From NCBI GenBank assembly GCA_017963875.1, contig JAGCTA010000419.1:1-11113 (forward strand): a DNA stretch of 11,113 nucleotides. Direction: 5' to 3'. The notes beneath the pieces were generated by a model that did no database searches, was not told the DNA's origin, and saw only the letters and a list, made by a program, of their open reading frames with translations. Made by a program: the position numbers and the translations under genes. The DNA is from Victivallales bacterium (lineage in GTDB: Bacteria; Verrucomicrobiota; Lentisphaeria; Oligosphaerales; Oligosphaeraceae). Shown here piece after piece: positions 1 to 6,619 of this stretch. The stretch's first letter is position 1. Every line of letters starts with the position of its first letter.

Positions 1-191
1 ATACGCCCCTTGGTCCCAAGTATTGTCATATAAGGTAAATAGTAAACGCCATTGTACAAGCGCTCAAGCTTACCTGCATCCACGAGCTTTTTCATTTCCT
101 GCCTAAGATAATCCTTAGAGTTCCCTGGTAGTTCATCTAAGAAAATCGGCTCGCCATCTGTGAAATTGTCTATAATATAATCAATTACCAT
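1..191 (-). CDS. AbiEi/DUF6088-type antitoxin, N-terminal part (runs off left end)
   Basis: The gene reads leftward from an ATG at 191-189 and leaves the window after 63 codons without a stop. The protein starts MVIDYIIDNF and has a compact winged-helix pattern: a GEPIFLDELPG segment, a basic helix (DYLRQEMKKLVDAGKLERL) and the wing YNGVYYLP, followed by TILGTKGR. From memory this order matches the N-terminal DNA-binding domain of DUF6088/AbiEi antitoxins, the repressor half of type IV AbiE-like toxin-antitoxin systems. A GAGG SD (203-200) lies 8 nt before the ATG and supports this start. GC is about 40 percent, clearly below the neighbouring genes, which fits recent acquisition. In this family the nucleotidyltransferase toxin (AbiEii) normally lies downstream, here beyond the left edge, so its presence cannot be checked. 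A solitary DUF6088 regulator without a toxin is the alternative. Confidence 0.72.
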   Translation of the reverse strand, partial: MVIDYIIDNFTDGEPIFLDELPGNSKDYLRQEMKKLVDAGKLERLYNGVYYLPYMTILGTKGR

Positions 192-205
192 TTCTGCCGC
201 CTCAC

Positions 206-232
206 AAATATGAAATATTAGTTTTCATATTT
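206..232. promoter_or_regulatory. perfect inverted repeat, candidate antitoxin operator
   Basis: AAATATGAAA (206-215) is repeated exactly as its reverse complement TTTCATATTT (223-232), with a 7-nt spacer. It lies between the divergent starts, immediately before the SD of the reverse-strand antitoxin-like gene, and overlaps AT-rich -10-like sequence on both strands. AbiEi antitoxins are known to repress their own operon by binding inverted repeats at the promoter. The repeat is seen directly; its role as operator is inferred. Confidence 0.55.
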
Positions 233-237
233 ATAAT
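232..237 (+). promoter_or_regulatory. candidate -10 box (TATAAT) for the gene starting at 282
   Basis: A perfect TATAAT hexamer lies 44 nt before the ATG at 282. No convincing -35 box lies 16-18 nt upstream, because that stretch is occupied by the inverted repeat at 206-232. On the other strand the overlapping TATAAA (235-230) could serve the divergent antitoxin gene. The dyad may therefore influence both directions. Confidence 0.3.
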
Positions 238-281
238 AACGTAATTTTTGCATTCCACCCATCGCCCCACTTCTTCACCAG

Positions 282-1133
282 ATGCAGATACTATTCGATT
301 TCAAGACACCCAAGCCAGAAAAAGAGGCGAAGCAATACCAGATTCGCCAGACCATACGCCGTGCGACCATAAAATGGCTTCTAGATATGGAGCCGCAGGC
401 ACGCCCCGCCATCGGCATCGATGTTCCGACACGCGGAAATATGTTCAAGGCGGATATCGCTGCGGCATGGTTCCAGTGCCGAAGAATCAAGACGCCAAAT
501 GGCCGCTTCACCATGGTACAGGAACCTTCTAGGACGACTTTGGTCATCTGCTCGGCATCACGCCAGGACTGCTGGCCAGAATGCGCTGACGCGGAAAGGC
601 TCCTGACAGAAATCGCAACTTTGAAGCAGGAATTGCGCGACGTCGAACAGCGAATCAGGGACAACGAGCCAGAACTCCGCGACCACAATATGCTTTTTGA
701 TGAATTTGCCGTATGGAACTACACCGCCACAAAAGACAAGAACTACCACAAACTTGTCAAGCAAATCAGCCATTTGGAGAATACGCTCTTCCGTGGCAGC
801 CGCCTGGCCAAACTCGGAGGTTCCATGACCGCCAATGAAATCTACCTGGCCGTCCCCAAGAACACCATAACCCCCGATGAAGTCATCACCTCCTGGGGAT
901 TGCTTGAAATCGACATGAAGACCCTTGAGGTCTTTGAAATCAAAAAGGCAGAACCCATGTCCGCGATTCCAGAACTGCAACACCATCTGGCGATGGTCAT
1001 AGCGGAATGCAACACTCGGCAACTCGCCGACTGCCACGGCCTACGCATTAATGACAACGCACCGACAACAGTCCTGAAAATGCCGACATTCCACAGGGCC
1101 ACATCGTCGCCAAACGGTCAGAAAAAACATTAA
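282..1133 (+). CDS. PD-(D/E)XK nuclease-like (MmcB-like) protein, probably degenerate active site
   Basis: 283 aa, cytosolic, no signal peptide or membrane segment. An N-terminal basic helix (residues 18-33) leads to IGIDVPTR (44-51) and FKADIAAAW (55-63), like the first strand and conserved Asp of MmcB-type PD-(D/E)XK proteins. A hydrophobic strand (TTLVICSAS, 85-93) sits where the ExK motif is expected, but the acidic and lysine residues are absent. It is followed by a paired-cysteine CWPEC motif (97-101). Residues about 103-170 are charged and helical, probably a coiled-coil insertion. The end, IYLAVPKNTITPDEV then WGLLEID (187-211), resembles the closing strands of MmcB. Residues after about 225 are unassigned. 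The start is the only ATG/GTG/TTG in frame upstream of the conserved region, but it has no SD. The fold is inferred from pattern memory, with no alignment made. The function is unknown; DNA or RNA binding without cleavage is possible. Confidence 0.6.
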   Translation: MQILFDFKTPKPEKEAKQYQIRQTIRRATIKWLLDMEPQARPAIGIDVPTRGNMFKADIAAAWFQCRRIKTPNGRFTMVQEPSRTTLVICSASRQDCWPECADAERLLTEIATLKQELRDVEQRIRDNEPELRDHNMLFDEFAVWNYTATKDKNYHKLVKQISHLENTLFRGSRLAKLGGSMTANEIYLAVPKNTITPDEVITSWGLLEIDMKTLEVFEIKKAEPMSAIPELQHHLAMVIAECNTRQLADCHGLRINDNAPTTVLKMPTFHRATSSPNGQKKH

Positions 1134-1178
1134 CCGCCAATCATATTGGTCCATTGTTCCATAAAAGGGAAAAAAGAC

Positions 1179-1622
1179 ATGATCATCGACACTCTCGCAA
1201 ACGCAGAACGCTATTACGGACTGCATCCACGCTTCAAGCAGGCTTTTGAATTTCTGAAGACACAGCCATTGGCAACCCTCCCTTTCGGAAAAGTCGTCAT
1301 TGACGGAGATGCCGTCTATGCCAACATCCAGGAGGCTCACGGCAAGCCAGCGACGGAAGCCAAACTTGAATATCACCGCAAATACATCGACATCCAATAT
1401 GTCGTTTCTGGCAATGAACAAATGGGCTGGCTCCCCGTCGAAGGCATTGGAAAGCCATCGCCTTTCAACGAGGCGCAGGATTACGCGCTGGCATCAGACG
1501 CACCGTTGTCCTTTGTGACCGTTCGCCCAGGCTCCTTCGCCGTTTTCTTCCCTGAAGACGCCCACGCACCGAATGTCGGCGAAGGCGTCTGGCGCAAAGT
1601 CGTCGTCAAAGTGCTTGTCTGA
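1179..1622 (+). CDS. YhcH/YjgK/YiaL (TabA/NanQ) family cupin-like protein
   Basis: 147 aa, close to the family norm of about 150. The diagnostic core is EYHRKYIDIQYVVSGNE (residues 64-80) followed by a late PEDAHAP motif (125-131). In this DUF386 family the histidines of these motifs (here His66 and His129) with nearby acidic or amide residues bind a metal inside a beta-barrel. Members include NanQ, an N-acetylneuraminate anomerase, and TabA/YiaL/YhcH proteins tied to sugar-acid metabolism and biofilm control. The likely role is mutarotation or binding of an acidic sugar in the cytoplasm; the actual substrate cannot be read from the sequence. The ATG at 1179 is chosen over an in-frame TTG at 1146 because AGGGA (1166-1170) lies 8 nt upstream and the family N-terminus (MIIDTL) begins here. 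No sugar-utilisation genes are adjacent. It is probably cotranscribed with the next gene, 26 nt downstream. Confidence 0.9.
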   Translation: MIIDTLANAERYYGLHPRFKQAFEFLKTQPLATLPFGKVVIDGDAVYANIQEAHGKPATEAKLEYHRKYIDIQYVVSGNEQMGWLPVEGIGKPSPFNEAQDYALASDAPLSFVTVRPGSFAVFFPEDAHAPNVGEGVWRKVVVKVLV

Positions 1623-1648
1623 CACAAAACACAACAAGGGACATCATC

Positions 1649-2269
1649 ATGGCGACAGCCAAGCAGTCAAAGCAGAATCTACAGTTTACGCTCATCAGCA
1701 TTGATGTACCGTCGCTCCATCGCACTGGAACGAATCGACATCTTCTGACGACTGAACTCATCTGGCCACGCACTGGCGTTGCCAAGAAGTCGAGCATCCT
1801 CACCATCCCCCTATCCAAAGGCCTTTGCGTCACGGATTGCATGGGGCTTGCTGGAAAACTCTGCTTCAGGGAAACATGCGAGGGCGGCTTCGGCTTTGCC
1901 GTCAACCTTTCCGAATCCATCACGGCAACCAACATCAAGAAATTTGTCCGATACCTGGCGGGAAAAAGTACGGATATCCTCGCAGACGCGGCGGAAGACG
2001 CCGTCCCAGTCCCCATGCTGGACGAAATCGCCACACTGCCGCTTGTCTATCTCTCCAAGCAACTTCTGGCCTCGGCAGACCCGACGCATCTTGTCGAAGG
2101 AAGCCTTGACCTGGATGCACGCGATTTTTCAGAAACGCCAACGGAAATCACTGTCCCGCTCGTGTCCTGCCGTTCCATCGTGAGACAAAGTCATTCACGT
2201 GGTCCACAAGTACAACTACGCAAGAAAGATTTGGACGGGCAGGCTGTTTTCTCCGTTTTCGCCTATTGA
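1649..2269 (+). CDS. hypothetical protein, 206 aa
   Basis: I do not recognise this family. The ATG is well supported by AAGGGA (1636-1641), 7 nt upstream. The 206-aa product has no signal peptide or clear membrane segment and alternates short hydrophobic strands, as in LQFTLISIDV (11-20) and FGFAVNLSE (81-89). A helical stretch follows (about 92-141), then another strand-rich part with EGSLDLDARDF (150-160) and ITVPLVSC (167-174). The C-terminus is basic (RKKDL, 191-195) and ends FSVFAY. Four cysteines fall between residues 60 and 77 or in the late strand, with no zinc-finger spacing. The protein is therefore probably cytosolic and alpha/beta. It sits 26 nt after the YhcH-family gene in the same direction, so the two are likely coexpressed, but that does not define a function. 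The coding assignment is supported by the SD, the full-length open frame and composition like the neighbours. Confidence 0.72.
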   Translation: MATAKQSKQNLQFTLISIDVPSLHRTGTNRHLLTTELIWPRTGVAKKSSILTIPLSKGLCVTDCMGLAGKLCFRETCEGGFGFAVNLSESITATNIKKFVRYLAGKSTDILADAAEDAVPVPMLDEIATLPLVYLSKQLLASADPTHLVEGSLDLDARDFSETPTEITVPLVSCRSIVRQSHSRGPQVQLRKKDLDGQAVFSVFAY

Positions 2270-2292
2270 CAACCATACGTTTTTCACTTAAT
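2266..2292 (+). promoter_or_regulatory. candidate sigma70-type promoter for lysS
   Basis: A consensus TTGACA (2266-2271), overlapping the previous gene's stop codon, is followed after 15 nt by CTTAAT (2287-2292), a 4 of 6 match to TATAAT. Transcription would begin near 2300, about 55 nt before the lysS ATG. The -35 box is perfect, but the spacer is short and the -10 box is weak, so only the -35 part is convincing. Confidence 0.4.
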
Positions 2293-2293
2293 C

Positions 2294-2319
2294 TCAATCT
2301 GCCACAATCGTCAGATTGA
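2294..2319. repeat. 8-bp inverted repeat in the lysS leader
   Basis: TCAATCTG (2294-2301) and CAGATTGA (2312-2319) are perfect reverse complements around a 10-nt loop. The following bases (TTAACATTGC) are not a T-tract, so this is not a standard terminator for the upstream gene. It lies at or just after the predicted lysS transcription start, where it could be an operator or a 5' leader hairpin. It has no T-box features: the leader before the ATG is far too short. Confidence 0.4.
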
Positions 2320-2353
2320 TTAACATTGCACCTCTAACTGAACACACAAGAAC

Positions 2354-3868
2354 ATGACTGAACCAAACCAAACTCCAGCAACGGAACCTGCCGTATCTGT
2401 CGAAGACGTCTTCACTATGCGTCTCCAAAAACTCAACAAATTGACTGAAAGCGGAAAAAACGCCTACGGGCACCGCGTGGACGGACTGATATCATGCAAC
2501 GCCGCCAAAGCGCAATTCGTCCCGCCGCCAGAAGGCGAAGAGCCGCCTGAAATCACAATCAAAATCGCGGGGCGGCTGGTTTCACGCCGCATCATGGGCA
2601 AATCACTGTTTGCCAATGTGAAAGACGCAGACGGAAACATGCAACTCTATGTCCAGAAAAACGTCGTCGGAGACGACGCCTACGCGGAATTCAAGGACCT
2701 GGACATCGGCGACATCATCACCTGCACGGGACATCTTTTCACAACGCGCACAGGCGAAATCTCACTGCGGACGACAGCCTTTGAACTCCTTTCAAAATCA
2801 CTGCGTCCTTTACCTGAAAAATACCATGGGCTTACCGACACCGAACAGAGATACCGCCAACGCTATCTCGACCTCATTTCCAACGACGACGTCCGCAAGA
2901 CATTCGTCCTGCGCAGCCGCATCATCAGCGAAATCCGCCGTTATCTTGACGACCGTGGTTTCATGGAAGTCGAAACGCCCATGATGCAGACACTCGCAGG
3001 CGGCGCGGCCGCACGCCCCTTCACGACATACTACAATGCCATCAGTTCAACGATGTATCTCCGCATTGCCACGGAATTGTTCCTCAAGCGCCTTGTCGTC
3101 GGCGGCTATGAGAAAGTCTATGAAATCGGTCGCAACTTCCGCAACGAAGGCATGGACCGCCGTCACAATCCCGAATATACCGCCATCGAAATCTACCAGG
3201 CTTATTCTGACTGCCGCGGCATGATGGAACTCATCGAGGATCTCATCTGCACCGTCGCCGAAAAAATCTTCGGCTCGTTGAAATTCAAACGCCAGGACGG
3301 CGTTGAAATCGACCTGACTCGCCCATGGCGGCGCGCCCCGTACCATGACCTCATTGTGGAAAAGATGGGGGCGGACTGGTTTGAACTCCCATTGGAAACC
3401 AAGCGTGAAAAAGCACGCGCGTTGGGGCTTGCCATCCCAGACCAGTTCGATGACAAGGAAATCACCCATGAAATCTACGACAAGGCCATTGAGCAGACGC
3501 TTATCCAGCCTACATTCGTGACCCGCCTTCCAGCCTATCTTGTTCCATTGGCAAAACGCTGCGACGATGACGCGTCGCTCGTCGATGTCTATGAACTGGA
3601 AATCAACGGGCAGGAAATCGCCCCTGGATACTCCGAACTCAACGACCCTATCGAGCAACGCAAGCGCTTTGACCAGCAGTTGATCGGGCGCGGCGACATC
3701 GACGGCGAGGTTGACCGCATTGACGAAGACTTCCTCACTGCATTGGAATATGGCATGCCTCCGACGGGCGGTCTTGGCATGGGCATCGACCGCCTTGTCA
3801 TGCTTCTCACGGGCGAACCCTCCATTCGCGATGTCATTCTTTTCCCGCAGATGAAGCCGCAGGCATGA
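2354..3868 (+). CDS. lysS: lysyl-tRNA synthetase, class II
   Basis: This 504-aa enzyme charges tRNA-Lys with lysine in the cytoplasm. Its length is normal for bacterial class II LysRS. Residues about 68-146 form the anticodon-binding OB-fold (IAGRLVSRRIMGKSLF and following strands). The catalytic core shows RYRQRYLDL (166-174), motif 1 around FMEVETPMMQ (203-212), motif 2 with EIGRNFRNEGMDRRHNPEYT (257-276), the lysine-site stretch EIAPGYSELNDP (421-432), and motif 3 GLGMGIDRLVMLL (473-485) with the ATP-binding arginine. The end, DVILFP, is typical. Residues 55-66 (PPPEGEEPPEI) form a short Pro/Glu-rich insertion before the OB-fold. The ATG at 2354 has no strong SD. The gene stands alone: 84 nt from the upstream gene and 172 nt from the next. 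The identity is secure; archaeal-type class I LysRS is excluded by the class II motifs. Confidence 0.98.
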   Translation: MTEPNQTPATEPAVSVEDVFTMRLQKLNKLTESGKNAYGHRVDGLISCNAAKAQFVPPPEGEEPPEITIKIAGRLVSRRIMGKSLFANVKDADGNMQLYVQKNVVGDDAYAEFKDLDIGDIITCTGHLFTTRTGEISLRTTAFELLSKSLRPLPEKYHGLTDTEQRYRQRYLDLISNDDVRKTFVLRSRIISEIRRYLDDRGFMEVETPMMQTLAGGAAARPFTTYYNAISSTMYLRIATELFLKRLVVGGYEKVYEIGRNFRNEGMDRRHNPEYTAIEIYQAYSDCRGMMELIEDLICTVAEKIFGSLKFKRQDGVEIDLTRPWRRAPYHDLIVEKMGADWFELPLETKREKARALGLAIPDQFDDKEITHEIYDKAIEQTLIQPTFVTRLPAYLVPLAKRCDDDASLVDVYELEINGQEIAPGYSELNDPIEQRKRFDQQLIGRGDIDGEVDRIDEDFLTALEYGMPPTGGLGMGIDRLVMLLTGEPSIRDVILFPQMKPQA

Positions 3869-4040
3869 CACGCATTTTCAGACCTTAGTTTTTTCAGGCT
3901 GATTTAACCATACGCCGCAGACAATGACAATAAAGCGTCTGTTCATTTCGTTATTGAAATGTACATCGCCTCAGGTTATCGAATCTGTGGCGTTTTCTAA
4001 TTCATAATTATCCTTCATCCACTCAAATCCACCTGTAGTT
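3869..4040. other. intergenic region between lysS and the FHA-MoxR gene
   Basis: 172 nt without a credible ORF. It holds an imperfect hairpin centred on CATTTC (3944-3949) and GAAATG (3956-3961) with a 6-nt loop; GCG and CGC flank it as a possible outer stem (3935-3937 and 3968-3970 region). No T-tract follows. CATAAT at 4003-4008 is a possible -10 box for the downstream cluster but lacks a good -35 box. No SD precedes the ATG at 4041. The region probably contains the lysS 3' end and the promoter of the moxR cluster, but neither can be fixed from sequence alone. Confidence 0.4.
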
Positions 4041-5393
4041 ATGCCGAAACTAATTATCCAGGAAGGTTATCAGATAACTGGCGAATTTGAAATTCCGCTT
4101 GGAGTTTCTGTCATAGGGCGCGCCGACGATGTCGCGTTGCAAATTCCCAACCATTCGGGAATCTCCCGTGAACACTGCCGCATCAGTTATTCGGGCAATG
4201 AAGTCACCATTGAAGACCTTAACAGCAGCAATGGAACTTTCATCAATTCACGTCCCATCAACTCCCCTGTGCTCCTGAAACACAAGGACCACATTCAACT
4301 TGATGACGTACTGCTTTTCTATGATGCCTCGGATATAACATCCCTTGGTCAGACCATGGTCGGCGACAAGGCGTCTGGGACGCAAATCTGGAAAGCCGTC
4401 AACGTCGAATCCGTCCGCACTCTTGCGGAAACTCTCTGCGCCAATATGGCGAAGGTCATCCAAGGCAAGGCCGATGTCATTGAAAAAGTCGTCATCGCGC
4501 TTCTCAGCGATGGGCATGTTCTTTTGGAAGACGTTCCTGGAACTGGCAAGACAAAACTGGCGCAGGCATTGGCTAAATCCATCAACACGGATTTCAAACG
4601 CATCCAGTTCACACCAGACATGCTCCCGAATGACGTCACAGGAATCAATGTCTATGACGAGTCCAAGCGGCAATTCATGTTCATACCAGGCCCTGTCTTT
4701 GCGAATGTGGTCCTTGCTGATGAAATCAACCGAGGCACGCCACGTGTCCAGTCGGCTTTGCTTGAATGCATGGCAGAATCCGCCGTCACCGTCGATGGCT
4801 CCTCGCACATCCTGCGAAAGCCATTTTTCGTCATCGCCACGCAAAACCCTGTCGATTCACACGGCACCTACCCCCTCCCCGAGGCTCAACTTGACCGTTT
4901 CCTAATGAAACTCTCCATGGGCTACCCCGCCCCAGATGCTGAAAAATCCATTTTGGCAACGATGGCTAACAGCAATCCACTGAATAGCCTGACAGGCATC
5001 ATCAAAGCTTCAGACCTTCTTCATTGCCAAGCACTTGTGCAATCAGTCTATGTATCTGAGGCATTCCGAGACTATGTGGTCACTATTGTAAACGAGACAC
5101 GTCATCATGAAGCGCTGGCGTATGGTTGCAGCCCGCGTGCCGCCATTGCCCTTATGCGGGCATCGCAGGCTCGAGCCGCACTAAGTGGCCGTAATTTTGT
5201 CCTTCCACAGGATGCGCGGGAATTGGCCTGCCCTGTGCTTGCACACCGTCTTCCGTTGCGCCTCCAGGCTCGTTCGACCTGGCACAATCCAGAAGAAGTG
5301 TTGAAAGACATTCTCTCGAAACTGCCCATTGAGCGTTGGGAAAGCATGGCAGGGAAACAGTCAAACGAAAAGCACGGCAACACCAGCAGATGA
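4041..5393 (+). CDS. FHA domain-MoxR family AAA+ ATPase fusion
   Basis: 450 aa, cytosolic. Residues 1-95 are a forkhead-associated domain, which binds phosphothreonine peptides: IGR (25-27), SREHC (42-46) and NSSNGTFIN (61-69) are the conserved loop motifs. A linker (96-118) leads to a MoxR ATPase: Walker A VPGTGKT (165-171), Walker B VVLADEIN (223-230), sensor 1 ATQNP (266-270), arginine-finger segment LDRF (284-287) and a C-terminal lid with SPRAAI before an RLPLR stretch. All catalytic residues look intact. MoxR ATPases act as chaperones for metal insertion or assembly of protein complexes, usually beside DUF58 and VWA or transglutaminase genes. Both neighbours here fit: the stop overlaps the start of the DUF58 gene (ATGA). 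FHA fusion implies control by a Ser/Thr kinase, which is not encoded in the window. The ATG lacks an SD. Confidence 0.95.
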   Translation: MPKLIIQEGYQITGEFEIPLGVSVIGRADDVALQIPNHSGISREHCRISYSGNEVTIEDLNSSNGTFINSRPINSPVLLKHKDHIQLDDVLLFYDASDITSLGQTMVGDKASGTQIWKAVNVESVRTLAETLCANMAKVIQGKADVIEKVVIALLSDGHVLLEDVPGTGKTKLAQALAKSINTDFKRIQFTPDMLPNDVTGINVYDESKRQFMFIPGPVFANVVLADEINRGTPRVQSALLECMAESAVTVDGSSHILRKPFFVIATQNPVDSHGTYPLPEAQLDRFLMKLSMGYPAPDAEKSILATMANSNPLNSLTGIIKASDLLHCQALVQSVYVSEAFRDYVVTIVNETRHHEALAYGCSPRAAIALMRASQARAALSGRNFVLPQDARELACPVLAHRLPLRLQARSTWHNPEEVLKDILSKLPIERWESMAGKQSNEKHGNTSR

Positions 5394-6586
5394 GTTCCTT
5401 TATCCGTCCAACAAAACGAGGCTGGCTGCTGGCCGTCAACTCGCTATTGTGGTACATGGTGGCGCGTGGGAACCAGAACCTTATCACGCTTATCCTCTCA
5501 TGGAGTTCCCTTGCGTTGATCGCCATTGGCTTTCTCATGGCTTTTTTTTCTCTGAGGCGCATATTTCTTCGCCGTTCGATCGTCGCCGAAGCCCATGTTG
5601 CCCAACTCGTCAATTTGCCGATTGTCTGCATCAATCCCCTTTGGAGAAAAAGGCAACCGTTCATTATCTGCGAATCCCTGCCTTTTGCCGACACTCCATC
5701 GCTTGAGACACTGGTTGCCGACTTGGAATCACGTTCATCACAGACCATTTCCCGAATGGTCATGCCTGTCAAGCGCGGTGATTACCCGTTGTCCGAAATC
5801 ACCATCCAGGGAACTGACCCCGTAGGCCTTTTCATTCGGACACGGGCTTTTCAACTGCTGTCATCCATCGTCATCTACCCGCCTGTTTTTCCCATACACG
5901 ACTTGGCATTGCCTATGCCTGAAGTCTTTTCCATGTCGCTTGCCCAGGAATCCATCTCGGCCGCAGGGGATTCACAGGATTTCTACGGGGTTCGAGAATA
6001 CCACCCATCGGACGGCATGAAGCACATCCATTGGAAAAGTTCTGCAAAATACGGACGACTCATGGTACGCGAATATGAACGTTCAGCCGCATTGTCCGTC
6101 TGCATTCTTATTGATGCCTGCGAATCTGATGTCACAAGGAAAAGTCAAGCAAATTTTGAATTCATCGTTTCCATGGCCGCCTCAGTCTGCACTTGCCTGA
6201 GACTTCAGCGTTGCAGCCTGTCATACGCGGCAGGAGGCAACGCCCCAGTCGTCTTGGAAAGCAGGGAAATATCTGCCGCCTTTTCACGCGTCATGTACGA
6301 AATCGCTACCATCCGCGCGGGCGAACATTGCCTGGACGAAGCCATGGAAATACTGCTGCCTAGCATTTCGCCCCATACGGTTGTCTTCTGCTTCACACTG
6401 TCCGAATCGCCTCATATCCGAACCGTCATTGATTCATTGCAGATGAAAGGCACGGACATCCGATGGTACGTGGCATCCCCAAATGCCTTCCTCCCGCCCC
6501 GTGAACGTCGTCCGTCTGCTGATAACGCCTCGTCCTTCCCAAAGTATGTCACCCCTGACATCGATACTGAACATATCTTTACCTGA
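5390..6586 (+). CDS. DUF58 domain membrane protein
   Basis: 398 aa. A short cytoplasmic start (IRPTKRGW) leads into two membrane segments (about 11-26 and 31-54), then a soluble region. The DUF58 signature runs FYGVREYHPSDGMKHIHWK (198-216) then GRLMVREYE (222-230). The domain continues as a VWA-like fold: CILIDACES (238-246) occupies the position of a MIDAS DxSxS metal site, but with Cys for the first Ser. DUF58 proteins are the usual partners of MoxR ATPases, probably as the client or adaptor at the inner membrane. The ATG at 5390 overlaps the moxR stop as ATGA, implying translational coupling. A TTG at 5336 would extend the frame by 18 residues of polar sequence inside moxR and is less likely. 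A T8 run (5542-5549) lies in the second membrane segment. The family is certain; the precise role is unknown. Confidence 0.93.
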   Translation: MSSFIRPTKRGWLLAVNSLLWYMVARGNQNLITLILSWSSLALIAIGFLMAFFSLRRIFLRRSIVAEAHVAQLVNLPIVCINPLWRKRQPFIICESLPFADTPSLETLVADLESRSSQTISRMVMPVKRGDYPLSEITIQGTDPVGLFIRTRAFQLLSSIVIYPPVFPIHDLALPMPEVFSMSLAQESISAAGDSQDFYGVREYHPSDGMKHIHWKSSAKYGRLMVREYERSAALSVCILIDACESDVTRKSQANFEFIVSMAASVCTCLRLQRCSLSYAAGGNAPVVLESREISAAFSRVMYEIATIRAGEHCLDEAMEILLPSISPHTVVFCFTLSESPHIRTVIDSLQMKGTDIRWYVASPNAFLPPRERRPSADNASSFPKYVTPDIDTEHIFT

Positions 6587-6619
6587 ACACAGTTCCTTCC
6601 GCAATTCATTTTCGTAAAA

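Noticed and set aside
1136..1148. Small palindrome CCAAT-CAT-ATTGG after the PD-(D/E)XK-like gene
   Set aside because: A 5-bp arm with a 3-nt loop and no T-tract is likely by chance and does not support a terminator.
3047..3871. Long open frame (274 codons) on the reverse strand opposite lysS
   Set aside because: It is fully antisense to a highly conserved lysS, its product has no recognisable domain, and such mirror frames are expected opposite genes of this codon bias. The same applies to reverse frames at 275-688, 558-1037, 4248-4844 and 5152-5772.
3935..3970. Hairpin after lysS as a rho-independent terminator
   Set aside because: The core stem is only 6 bp and AT-rich, the outer stem is imperfect, and no T-tract follows.
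5336..5389. Upstream TTG start for the DUF58 gene
   Set aside because: It adds 18 polar, basic residues inside moxR without an SD, whereas ATG at 5390 gives the common ATGA overlap and a family-like N-terminus.
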